Shown here: piece by piece, positions 23,501-34,469 of the stretch
How the letters are laid out: each line of letters starts with the position of its first letter
Numbering within the stretch: the stretch's first letter is position 1
From: Cryptomeria japonica
Lineage: Eukaryota; Streptophyta; Pinopsida; Cupressales; Cupressaceae
Length of the DNA: 64,000 nucleotides
Direction of reading: 5' to 3'
NCBI RefSeq assembly: GCF_030272615.1
Contig: NC_081411.1
Location: 213,618,654-213,682,653 of the forward strand
Notes under the pieces: model-generated
The model's database searches: none
What the model was told of the DNA's origin: nothing
Seen by the model: only the letters and a program-made list of their open reading frames with translations
Program-made: the position numbers and the translations under genes

Positions 23501-24753
23501 CTGGTAATGAATGGCAGAATATTGAAAGCATCCACCCAAGCCTTTCTAAGCTCAAGATCCATTTGTCTATGGTTTGGTTGAACAAAGAGGTTGACTCCCT
23601 GATCTGGAAACATGATCCCAAAGGTACCCTAACTGTTTCCTCTATGTATTGTGTTTTGTCCCCTGATCCTTTAGGTAATCCCTTCTGGTCTAAAGTCTGG
23701 ATTAGAGGCCTTACCCCCAAGATCAATTTCTTCTTCTGGACCGTCCTCCATAATAAAATCTTGACCCTTGACAACCTAAAAAGCAGAGGTTTTTCTATCC
23801 CTAATAGATGTGCTCTAAGCCTTCAGGAAGAAGAGTCTGTGGACCACCTTGCCATTCACTGCCCCTTCTCAACCTCAGTCTGGGAAAGATTTCTCAATAG
23901 TTTTAACATTGCCTGGGTGTTTCCCAACACCATTACAGATCTGTTTTCCTCCTCGAACATAAAATGGACCAATTCTTTTTTGAGATCTTTGTGGCAGCTC
24001 TTGCTTCCTCACATCCTATGGGGACTACAAAAAGAAAGAAATAATCAAATCTTCAGGGATGTTTCCCTCAATCGGGATATTGTGTTCCAAAAAATCCAAT
24101 GGGCGATTCAGGAAAATATAGATATCATTGAGGGTCCTTGTTTTTCGAACAATTCACTGGAAGCAAATATTTTAAGGGTGTGGAACATGAAGAGTACCAA
24201 CAGTCCAAACCTCAACCATAATAAAAGGCTTGAAGCCAAATGGCAAACCCCCCCTCATGGTTGGTTCAAAGTTAATTTTGATGGTGCTGCCAAAGGTAAC
24301 CCGGGTCCTTCAGGCTATGGAGCTGTTCTAAGAGATGACAAAGGAATGTGCAAGGAAATAGTTGTTGTCCCTATTGGAATTCAAACTAATCATAAAGCCA
24401 AAGCTATGGCTGCTCTCCAAGGTATCCTCCTAGCAAAAAAATGGAATTGTCCCCACCTATGGATTGAAGGGGACTCAAAAAATATTATAAATTGTCTTAA
24501 GGGGGTCTCAAAACCTTCATGGTCGAATAACAACATTATCATCTCTGCAAGAGACCTTATTAGTACCTTTAAAAGAAGCTACATTTCCCACATTTATCGG
24601 GAGGCCAATGGCTCTGCTGACTGGGCTGCCACTGTGACAGTTAATAAGGAACCAATTACCATGTGGACGGGAGAACAAGAACTCCCCGAAGATGTCAAGC
24701 AAATCATTTGCTATGATCATTATAGAAGTACTCCTAAGATACTTGATGGATAG
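20562..24753 (+). pseudogene. LINE ORF2: endonuclease, reverse transcriptase and RNase H
   Basis: The AP-like endonuclease opens at WNIRGLNNP (20577), with LIQETK near 20660, MGDFNTPL near 20965 and SDHFPI near 21225. RT follows with FRPIILCN and YKIISKVLTSR near 22105-22160, KLDLSKAYDRVDW near 22300 and GLRQGDTISP near 22480. The catalytic FVDD is at 22625-22636. A zinc-binding region (HCPFSTSVWERF) lies near 23860. RNase H spans about 24220-24710, with FDGAAKGNPG and IEGDSKN present. The second catalytic Glu of the KAEA motif is Lys here (KAKAMAALQG). Breaks: TAG at 22290, a frameshift near 22505, another between 22763 and 22846, TGA near 23156, TAA at 23437. The domain order is complete, so the decay came after insertion or the copy was already defective. 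Confidence 0.9.
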
Positions 24754-24931
24754 GATAATTATGAAAAGAACTAACTTGAGTACTTCGAGTCATTATAATA
24801 ATGAGAGACTCATTTATTACATTACTTATGCCATAAGTTTCCACGCTTTCTGGGTGACTTTGATAGTTCTAAAAAGCTCACCGGCTAATCTGCTCTGCAA
24901 GTTTCAAAATTTGGTGTTGAACAGCGACAAT

Positions 24932-26637
24932 ATGGGTGGTAACAGGAGGCAGTATGAACCAAGTAGCTGTAAAGAATGGAAACAGAAGGAGGAGGTTTGG
25001 GGTATTCTGCCGAAGGGTGGCTTCTCAAAATTCATGGAGAGACTCCACAGTCAAGACGGCATGGTCACCAATTTTTTCTGTAAAAATTGGAAAAAGGGCA
25101 TGCTGAAAATGGGAGACCAAACTGTAGAAATCGATGAAGATTTAATTGCTCAAGCTACGGGCCTCACAAGAGAAGGGTGCAACTTCTATAGAGATAGGAA
25201 ATTTAGTAGGGAAGCTATTGAAAGATACCCAGACACTGAGAAAGAGAAAAAATGACTGGTAAAGTTGAACAAAACCTACTACCCGCCCAGGGCTTTTGCC
25301 AAACCCTGGTGGGAAGTCCTCTTTGTTTTAATGTGATACATCACTCTAGATGGTAGGTTCACTAAAGTTTATGGTTATCACTTTTTTCTACTAAATCACT
25401 TTAGGCACAATGATAAGGTTAACTTCCCTTATTTTCTGCTCTATTCGATGAATGCGTCCCTCAAGGCCTACAAAGAGAACCCACGGGGTGATACGGCCAT
25501 GCATCAACGCCTTATGGTACTAATTCAGGCCATCTTAAGGCCAACCAAATTGCTTGGATGCAGCCCTCTGTAGATTCTGAGGATGAGGGGTCTGACCCTG
25601 CCTTCTCAAAGGAAGAGGAGTCTGAAAGTGACCCTTCGACTGATACTAAGGATAGCATGGATGTCTCAGATTATGAAAGTGGGAAGAAGAGGAAATACAT
25701 CAAAATCAGACCCTCATCCTCTAAGGGCAAAAAGCCTAAAGGTAGACCCTTGATTAGCATTTCTTCAGAAGAGGAGACTTCGGATGACTCTGAGGAGGAG
25801 AACCCTCAAGGGTGGCTGAAGAAGAAGACAAAAGCTCACACCCAGGCCAGGAAAATGCATAAGAAGAAAGAGGAGACTGTTAAGGAACCAGAAGCCCACA
25901 AGCAGGTAAGGGCCCTGGAAGATGATCAGAATCTGGAAAAGGAGACCATGGAAGAGGCTCTTAGGGCTGTTGACACAACCATCCACCACACCCCTAAAGA
26001 GGAAAAGGCAACCCCTGGAAAAGTTAACCCCCCCTCTAACCCTCCCCCCGAGGGTTTGCAAGGTTTCATGGAAACTATGGAGTGGCTTATCAATGGTTAC
26101 AAGAAAGTTGTGGACGAAAATAAAAAACTCTGTAACAGAATCTTGATCCTAGAAACCATCAATACAGGGGAAGGGAAGACCATGGCCAACTTCATAGAAG
26201 ACCTAAAAGCACCATTGCCAAAGCTAAAGACATAAGAGATGCTTTCAACCCTAGGTTTGAAAAAATTGAGAAGGATTTGCTGGAAAGAAAGAATCTTGCT
26301 AACACTAACGACCACACTCTCACGGAAACTGTCAGCAAAATTGGTAAAATTGAGGAGTGTCTGAAGAACATTGCTGAATAGAGCCTTAGCATCCTGAAGA
26401 TTTCAGCCAACAACACCAACACTCTCATCAGCAAACTGGATGATGAAAAGGAAATCCTGGACATTGACCTGGAAAACGGAAGGAACATGGGAATCTCAAG
26501 GCCCCAGAACCCGCACCAAAGGCAAAAAGAAGGACAAAAAACCTAACAAGGATCTGGAAGACCTTAAAGCTGTCGGGGCTACTTACGATGAGCTGGTGAT
26601 AAAGGCGGAGGACTTGTTGAAGAAAATTTATGTGTAG
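24932..26637 (+). pseudogene. LINE ORF3: unrecognised protein with acidic linker and coiled coil
   Basis: It starts at ATG 24932 (MGGNRRQYEPSSCKEWKQKE), about 180 bases after ORF2 ends. The N-terminal part (to about 25545) is globular, with VWGILPKGGFSKFMERLHSQ, ATGLTREGCNFYRDRK and ITLDGRFTKVYGYHF. Two in-frame TGA codons (25253 and about 25337) look like CGA-to-TGA changes. After a frameshift near 25550 comes an acidic Ser/Glu/Lys-rich linker (25558-25990). A C-terminal coiled-coil-like region follows, with another shift near 26205, ending KKIYV and TAG at 26637. I recall similar uncharacterised predicted proteins in conifers but cannot check. It is inside the LINE's target-site duplication, so it moved with the element. 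Function unknown; an RNA- or host-factor-binding accessory role is only a guess. Confidence 0.7.
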
Positions 26638-26805
26638 CGCCTTCTTAGTTTCTTTGTTGTTGTTAGTTTTGTTGTCCTTTCGGTTCACTGGCTTTTTGCC
26701 AGTCTTTTTATATGCGGTTCTTAAGCACTGATCCTTTGGTGTCTTATCTTAATATCTTTTGTTAAAGGTTTCGGGTCCTGAAAACCTATTTTTTTAATTA
26801 ATCAG
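26638..26805 (+). other. LINE 3' UTR with terminal hairpin
   Basis: T-rich sequence ending in an imperfect hairpin (AGGTTTCGGGTCCTGAAAAC, 26766-26785) and TTTTTTTAATTAATCAG, without a long poly(A). Plant LINE reverse transcriptases often recognise such 3' structures. The insert at 16765-17202 has an equivalent hairpin plus TTCTAATTAA end. Confidence 0.6.
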
Positions 26806-26820
26806 AACAATCATCTCAAA
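26806..26820 (+). repeat. Right target-site duplication of the LINE
   Basis: AACAATCATCTCAAA, identical to 19477-19491. Sequence after it is the continuation of the region left of the LINE. Confidence 0.9.
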
Positions 26821-27165
26821 ATAAACTAAATAAGTAATTAATCAATAATAGAAAATTTATGAATTTTATTGAATTTGATAAATTTTGATAAACCATGTTA
26901 TCTATGTTTGTTCCTTTCTCCACCTCTCTCTCCTAAACCTGTCACTCCACCTATTTGTTTCTTCCTCCCTCTCTTTTGTCCATATTTATACATCTCTCTC
27001 TATACCTATATCTCTAACTATCAATGAATACCTCATTAAATCTATCAAGCTCTACAAGGTGCTTATATTTCTACCTCTTCATAATTTCCTCCTCTATGTC
27101 ACTCTCTCTTCCCTAAGATCTAGACTAGTCTCTCTACATTTCCTTCGCATCTCTAGCAATAAAAT
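26821..27165. other. AT- and CT-rich spacer
   Basis: No gene. The plus strand is pyrimidine-rich (CTCTCTCC runs) from about 26915, then polarity flips to purine-rich at about 27166. Confidence 0.5.
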
Positions 27166-27544
27166 TTAGAGGGGACAAGGAGAGGCATAGGGAAGTATCA
27201 AAAAAAGGAGAGGAGGAGAGAGGTGAGAAGGAGAGATTAATTGGGAGGAAGAGAGAGTGTGAGAGAGAGAGTTGTAGGTAATTAGGTGGAAGGCGAAGAG
27301 AGAGAGAGGGAGGGGTGATTGGGGTGAAGAGAGAATGAGAGGGAGAGTTTGACATTATTAGGGGGTAGAAGGAGAGGGGGAGAGGGGAAAGTATCAACAA
27401 AGAGAGAAGAGAGATGGGGACAGAGGTGAAGAGAGACATAGAGAGTAATTAGGGGGTGGGTAGAGGGGGAGAGGGAAGTATCTATAAACCCATAGGAGGA
27501 GAGAGGTGATCGAGGCTAATTGAGGAAAAGAAATAATGTGAGAG
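27166..27544. repeat. Purine-rich degenerate tandem tract, left of the minisatellite
   Basis: GAGAG-type sequence with recurring words GGAAGTATC (27191, 27387, 27474) and AATTAGG(T/G)GG, suggesting degenerate units of about 90-200 bases. Open frames on the minus strand here are Ser/Leu/Pro artefacts of the repeat. Confidence 0.75.
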
Positions 27545-30500
27545 AGAATATGGTGTCCTAAAGGGTCATATGGTGTCTCATGAACCTTTAGGACACCATA
27601 TGACACCTTAGAACACCATATGATGTTGTTATGAGTCTTATGGTGTCCTAAGGGGTCATATGGTGTTCTATGAGCCTTTAGGACGCCATATGGTGTCATT
27701 AGGGGTTGTATGGTGTGTTAAAGGGTCATATGGTATCCTATGATCCCTTAGGACACCATATGACCCCTTAGGTATTGTTAGGGGTCATATTGTGTCCAAA
27801 CGGGTCATATGGTGTTGTTGGGGGTTGTATGGTGTGCTAAGGGGTCATATTGTGTCCTAAGGGGTCACAAGACATTGTATGACCCCTTAGACACCATATG
27901 ATCCATTAGGTTTTTTTAGAGCTCATACTATGTCCTAAGAGGTCATATGGTGTCCCATGACCCTTTAGGACACCATATGACCCCTTAGGACATCATATGG
28001 TGTCGTTATGGGTCTTATGGTGTCCTAAGGGGTCATATGGTGTTCTATAACCCCTTAGGACACCATATGACCCCTTAGGACATTATATGACCCCTTAGGA
28101 TACCATACGATACCTTGGGACACCATATGGTGTCACAAGGAGTCGTATGGTGTCCTAAGGGGTCATATGGTGTCCTATGAAACCTTAGGAAACTATATGA
28201 CCCATTAGGTGTCGTCAGGGGTCTTATTGTGTCCTAATGGGTCATATGGTGTCGTATGACCCGTTAGGACACCATATGCTTGGGAGACTATATGGTGCTA
28301 TGGGTCGTATGGTGTCCTATGACACCTTAGGATACCATATGACCCCTTAGGATACCATTTGGTGTTGTTATGTGTCGTATGGTGTCCTATAACCCCTTAG
28401 GTGTTATTAGGGTTTACTTTATGTCCTAAGGGTCGTATTGTGTCCTAAGGCATCATACGGTGTCCTATGACCCCTTAGGACACAATATGACGTCGTTAGG
28501 GGCCATATTATGTCCTAAGGGGTCATATTGTGTCTTATGACCCCTTAGGACACCACATGGTGTCATTATGGGTTGTATGGTGTTCTAAGGGGTCATATGG
28601 TGTTCTATGACCCCTTAGGACACTATTTTTATGTTGTTATGGGTCGTATGGTCTCCTAAGGGGTCATATGGTGTCCTATGACCCCTTAGGACACCATATG
28701 GTTTCCTTATGCATCATATAGTTTCCTAAGGGGTCATATGGTGTTCTATGCCCTTAGGACACCATATGGTATCATTAAGGGTTGTATGGTGTGCTCAGGG
28801 GTCATATGGTGTCCTATGACCCTTTATAACACCATGTGACCCCTTAGGTATGGTTAGGCATCATTTTGTGTTGTTAGGGGTCATATGATGTCCTATGACC
28901 CCTTAGGACACAATATGACCCCTTAGGTGTTGTTAGGGGGTCATATTGTGTCCTAACGGGTCATATAGTGTCCTACAACCCCTTAGGACACCATATGGTG
29001 TCGTTTGGGATTGTATGGTGTGCTAAGGGGTCATATTGTGTCCTAAAGATTCCTAGGACATCATATAACCTCTCAGGATACCATATGACCCCTTAGATAT
29101 CATTAGGGGTTATATTGTGTCCTAAGGGGTCATATGGTGTCTCTTGACACCATATGACCCCTTAGGACACCATATCATGTCGTTATGGGTCTTCTTGCGT
29201 TCTAAGGGGTCATATGGTGTTCTATGGGGTCATATGTTTTTTTATGACCCCTTAATACACTATATAACATCATTAGAGGTCATATTATGTCCTAAAGGGT
29301 CATATTGTGTCTTATGACCCCTTAGGACACCACATGGTGTCGTTATGGGTCGTATGGTGTTATAAGGGGTCATATGGTGTTCTATGACCCTCTAAGATAT
29401 CATATTATGTTTTTATGGGTTGTATGGTCTCCTAAGGGGTCATATAGTGCCCTATGACCCCTTAGGACACCATATGACTCCTTAGGACACCATATGACCC
29501 CTTAGGACACCATATGACCCCTTAGGACATCATATGGTGTCATTATGCATCATATGCTGTCCTAAGGGGTCATATGGTGTTATATGACCCCTTAGGACAC
29601 CATATGATCCCTTAGGACACCATATGTTGTCATTAGGGGTCGTATGGAGTGATAAGGGGTCATATGGTGTCTTATGACCCCTTAGAACACAACATGATCC
29701 CTTAGTACACCATACAGTGTCCTTAGGGGTCATACGGTGTCCTATGACCCCTTAGGACATAATATGACCCCTTAGGTGTTATTAGGGGTTATATTATGTC
29801 CTGACGGGTTATATGGTGTCCTACAACCCCTTAGGACACCATATGGTGTCATTAGGGGTTGTATGGTGTGCTAAGGGGTCATATTGTGTTTTAAAGGTTC
29901 CTAGTACATCATATAACCCCTTAGGACACCATATGACCCCTTAGGTATTGTTAGGGGTCGTATTGTGTCCTAGGGAGTCATATGGTGTCTCAGGACACCA
30001 TATGACCCCTTAGGAGACCATATCATATGGTTATGGGTCTTCTTGTGTTCTAAGGGGTCATATGGTGTTATATGACCCGTTAGGATACCATATGACCCCT
30101 TAGGAAACCATATGGTGTCGTAAAGGGTGGTATTGTGTCGCAAGGGTCGTATGGTGTCCTAAGGGGTCATATGGTGTCCTATGACTCCTTAGGACACTAT
30201 ATGACGTTGTTAGGGGTCATACTATGTCCTAAGGGGTAATATTGTGTCTTATGACCCCTTAAGATACCACATGGTGTCATTATGGATCGTATGGTGTTCT
30301 AAGGGGTCATATGGTGTTCTATTATCCTCTAAGACACCATATTATGTTGTTATGGGTTGTATAGTCCTCTAAGGGGTCATATGATGTCCTATGACCCCTT
30401 AGGATACTATATAGTGTCATTATACATTGTATGGTATCCTAAGGGGTCATATGGTGTTATATGACCCCTTAGGACACCATATGACTCCTGAGGATACCAT

Positions 30501-33285
30501 ATGTTGTCATTAGGGGTCATATGGTGTGCTAAGGAATCAAATGGTGTCCTATGACCCCTTAAGACACCACATGGTGTCGTTATGGGTCGTATGGTGTTCT
30601 AAGGGGTCATATGGTGATCTATGACCCTCTAAGATACCATATTATGTTGTTATGGGTCGTATGGTCCTCTAAGGGGTCATATGGTGTCCTATGACCCCTT
30701 AAGACACCATATAGTGTCATTTTGCATTGTATGGTGTCCTAAGGGGTCATATGGTGTTCTATGACCCCTTAGGACACCATATGACTCCTTAGGACACCAT
30801 ATGGTGTCATTAGGGGTCATATGGTGTGCTAATGGGTCAAATGGTATCCTATGACCCCTTAGAACACCATATGAACCCTTAGGTATCGTTAGGTGTCATT
30901 TTGTGTTGTTAGGGGTCATATGGTGTCCTATGACCCCTTAGGACACAATATGACCCCCTAAGACACCATATAGTGTTGTTAGGGGTCATATGGTGTCCTA
31001 TGACCCCTTACGACACAATATGACCCCTTAGGTGTTGTTAGGGGTCATATTATGTCCTAACGGGTCATATGGTGTCCTACAACCCCTTAGGACACCATAT
31101 GGTACCGTTAGGGGTTGTATGGTGTGCTAAGGGGTCATATTGTGTCCTAAAGGTTCCTAGGAAATCATATAACCCCTTAGGACACCATATGACCCCTTAG
31201 GTATCGTTAGGGGTCATATTATGTCCTAAGGGGTCATATGGTGTCTCCTGACACCATATGACCCCTTGGGACACCATATCATGTTGTTATGGGTCTTCTT
31301 GTGTTATAAGGGGTCATACGGTGTTATATGACCCCTTAGGATATGATATGACCCCTTAGGATATGATATGACCCCTTAGGTGTTGTTAGGGGTCATATTG
31401 TGTCCTAATGGGTTATATGGTGCCCGGTGACCCCTTAAGACACCATATGGTGTCATTAGGGGTTGTATGGTGTGCTAAGGAGTCATATTGTGTCCTAAAG
31501 GTTCCTAGGACATCATATAACCCCTTAGGACACCATATGACCCCTTAGGTATCGTTAGGGGTCATATTGTTTCCTAAGGGGTCATATGGTGTCTCATGAC
31601 ACCATATGACCCCTTAGGACACTATATTGTGTCGTTATGGGTCTTCTTATGTTCTAAGGAGTCATATGGTGTTATATGACCCCTTCGGATACCATATGAC
31701 CCCTTAGGACACCATATGGTGTCATAAAGGGTGGTATGATGTTGTATGGTGTCCTAAGGGGTCATATGGTGTCCTATGACCCATTGGGACACTATATGAT
31801 GTCGTTAGGGGTCATATTATGTCCTAAGGGGTAATATTATGTCTTATGACCCCTTAAGACACTAGATGGCATTGTTATGGGTCGTATAGTGTTCTAAGAG
31901 GTCATATGGTGTTCTATGACCCTCTAGGACACCATATTATGTTGTTATGGGTCATATGGTCTCATAAGGGGTCATATGGTGTCCTATGACCCCTTAGGAC
32001 ACCATATAGTATCAGTATGCATTGTATGGTGTCCTAAGGGGTCATATGGTGTTCTATGACCCCTTAGGACACCATATGGTGTCATTAGAGGTCGTATGGT
32101 GTGCTAAGGGGTCATATGGTGTCCTATGACCCCTTAGAACACCATATGACCCCTTAGGTATCGTTAGGTGTCATTTTGTGTCGTTACAGGTCATATGGTC
32201 TCCTATGAACCCTTAGGACACAATATGACCCATTAAGATAGCATATAGTGTCGCTAGGGATATGACCCCTTAGAACACCATATGACCCCTTAGGTATCAT
32301 TAGGTGTCATTTTGTGTCGTTACAAGTCATATGGTCTCCTATGAACCCTTAGGACATAATATGACCCATTAAGATAGCATATAGTGTCGTTAGGGGTCAT
32401 ATGGTGTCCTATGACCCCTTAGGACATACTATGACCCCTTAGGTGTTGTTAGGGGTCATATTGTGTCCTAACGGGTCATATGGTGTCCTACAACCCCTTA
32501 GGACACTATATGGTGTCATTAGGGGTTGTATGGTGTGCTAAGGGGTCATATTATGTCCTAAAGGTTCCTAGGACATCATATAACCCCTTAGGACACCATA
32601 TGACCCCTTAGGTATCATTAGGGGTCATATAGTGTCCTAAGGGATCATATGGTGTCTCCTGAAACCATATGACTCCTAAGGACACCATATCGTGTTGTTA
32701 TGGGTCTTCTTGTGTTATAAGGGGTCATATGGTGTTATATGACCCCTTAGGACACCATATGGTGTCATAAGGGATCGTATGGTGTTATAAGAGGTCATAT
32801 GGTGTCCTATGACCCCTTATGACACTATATGACCCCTTAGGTGTCGTCATGGGTCGTATTGTGTCCTAATTGGTCATATGATGTTATTTGACCCCTTAAG
32901 ACACCATATGACCCCTTGGGACACTATATGGTGCTATGGGTCGTATGGTGTCCTAAGGAGTCATATGGTGTCCTATGACCCCTTAGAACACCATATGACC
33001 CTTTATGATGCCACATTGTTTCATTAGGGGTTGTATGGTGTCGTAAGGGCTCATTTGGTGTATTATGACCCCTTAGGACACCATATGGTGTCATTAGGGG
33101 TATTATTGTGTCTTAAGGGGTCATATGGTGTTTTATGACCCCTTATGACACCATATGACCCCTTAGGAGACTATATGGTGTCGTTAGGGGTCATATTGTA
33201 TCATAAGGGGTCATATGATGTTCTATGACCCCTTAGGACATGATATAACCCCTTAGGACACGATATAACCCCTTTGGAGACCATA
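27545..33285. repeat. 5.7-kb minisatellite of a 20-bp core in alternating orientation
   Basis: The core GACCCCTTAGGACACCATAT and its reverse complement alternate or run in short series across the whole block. Interspersed variants include GGTGTCGTTATGGGTCGTAT and GGTATCGTTAGGGGTCAT. Each core joint contains the palindrome CATATG, and CCTTAGG/CCTAAGG is near-palindromic, so adjacent inverted units can fold into hairpins. Larger blocks recur: the rare variant TAAAGGTTCCTAGGACATCA is found near 29041, 29889, 31144, 31493 and 32557, implying higher-order duplications. No protein is supported; the open frames are repeats of the same peptide in several frames. Confidence 0.95.
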
Positions 33286-33295
33286 TATACTAATT

Positions 33296-34469
33296 TTCAA
33301 ATAAGGAGAGATATAAGGGTGAAGAGAGATGAAGAACTAAAGAGAGGGAAAAGAACTAAAGGACAAGGACATAAATAGAGATATAGATATTAAGGAGTAT
33401 GAAGTGAGAGGGAGAAAAACTAAAGGATAAGGATGGATAGAAAGAGGTAGACATATCTAGATATTGAAAAGGGGAGAGGAAGATAGAGATAAAAAATGAA
33501 GATAAAGGGAGAGGGAGGTGAATAGATATAGAGAAAGAGAGAGGTAAAGACAAAGATAAATATATGAAGAGATGGAGAAAAATGGATAGAGAGGGGTAAA
33601 GAGAGAGATAAAAAAAGGAAGAGATAGAGAGATATAAAGGAAGAGACTTATCAATAGATAGAGATATATAGATAGTACAAGAGAGTGAGAAAGAGAGATA
33701 GAGATTATAGATACGGATAGATAGAGAGGGAGAGATAAAAAGAGGAAGATATAGAGATATATAAAGGCGATATAGAGAAGGATGTGGGGAGAGAGCAAAA
33801 GATATATAAAGATGGAGTAAATAAAGAGATAAAAGTAGAGAAAGGGAAAGATACGTCAAGAGGGCGATAGAGGAAGAGATGGAGAAGTAGATTAATCATG
33901 TACAGAGGAATATATATAAAGATAGAGGAACATATAAAAAGATAGATTGATAGGGAAAGAGATGGAGATGTGAAGATGGAGATAGAGATAGATATGGATA
34001 GAATGTGATAGAGAGAGTAAGACAAATGGAGGGAGACATGGAGTGAATAAGTTTGATTTAGAGATAATGAGATATAAATATACATGAAGATAGATCTATA
34101 GGGATATAGAGAGAGAGAGGGGGGGGACAAGATAGGGAGAGAAAGGAGGTGATAGAGACAAGTATTATATAAGTATAGGTAGGATAAGGTAAAGGAGGGA
34201 GATAAATAGAGAGAAGAGAGATTATTAGAGAGAAATATGGAAATAAGGAGTGACAATGATGGAGTGGGAGAGGGAGAGGGAGAGATATGAATAGAAAGAT
34301 GGAGATATATGCAGAGATGCATGTAACTTGGGAATTTATTTATCTACATGGAATGAGAAAATAAGTGGCATAAGTAGAGAAGAAAGAGATATATTAAATA
34401 TATTATATAAGTATAGATAGACAAGTGATAGATAAAGGAGGTGGTAGGAAAAAAAATGAGACTTTGTAT
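33296..34469. repeat. Purine-rich degenerate GA/GATA tract, right of the minisatellite
   Basis: About 1.2 kb of AGAGAGATAGAGATA-type sequence with the same strand polarity as the left tract. It produces three long minus-strand frames composed almost only of Ser, Leu, Ile, Tyr and Pro (33356-33859, 33457-33798, 33705-34322). These are not genes. Confidence 0.85.

Larger units (their letters stand above)
19492..26805 (+). mobile_element. Near-full-length LINE with three ORFs
   Basis: Non-LTR retrotransposon of 7,314 bp bounded by an exact 15-bp target-site duplication. Order: about 95 bases of 5' leader, gag-like ORF1 with zinc knuckle (19587-20561), ORF2 with endonuclease, reverse transcriptase and RNase H (20562-24753). 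An unrelated ORF3 (24932-26637) and a 3' UTR with hairpin ending TTTAATTAATCAG follow. The plant L1-like clade explains ORF1, ORF2 and the C-terminal RNase H. The third ORF is not a usual part of that architecture. ORFs carry nonsense and frameshift mutations, so this copy is inactive. Confidence 0.85.

Noticed and set aside
24692-24931. Extended N-terminus of ORF3 back to the ATG at 24692
   Set aside because: That part overlaps the end of ORF2 in another frame and has no protein-like conservation; the ATG at 24932 starts the coherent domain.
27394-29733. Repeated peptides such as TPYDPLGHH in open frames over the minisatellite
   Set aside because: They follow from the 20-bp repeat, occur in several frames and have no start or promoter context. 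The array is DNA-level repetition, not a repeat protein.
27545-33285. CRISPR-like regularity of repeats
   Set aside because: There are no unique spacers of constant length, units occur in both orientations, and the genome is eukaryotic.
33356-34322. Three long minus-strand open frames of 113-205 codons
   Set aside because: They consist almost only of Ser, Leu, Ile, Tyr and Pro and lie over GA/GATA simple sequence; several frames are open at once, as expected from a purine-rich tract.
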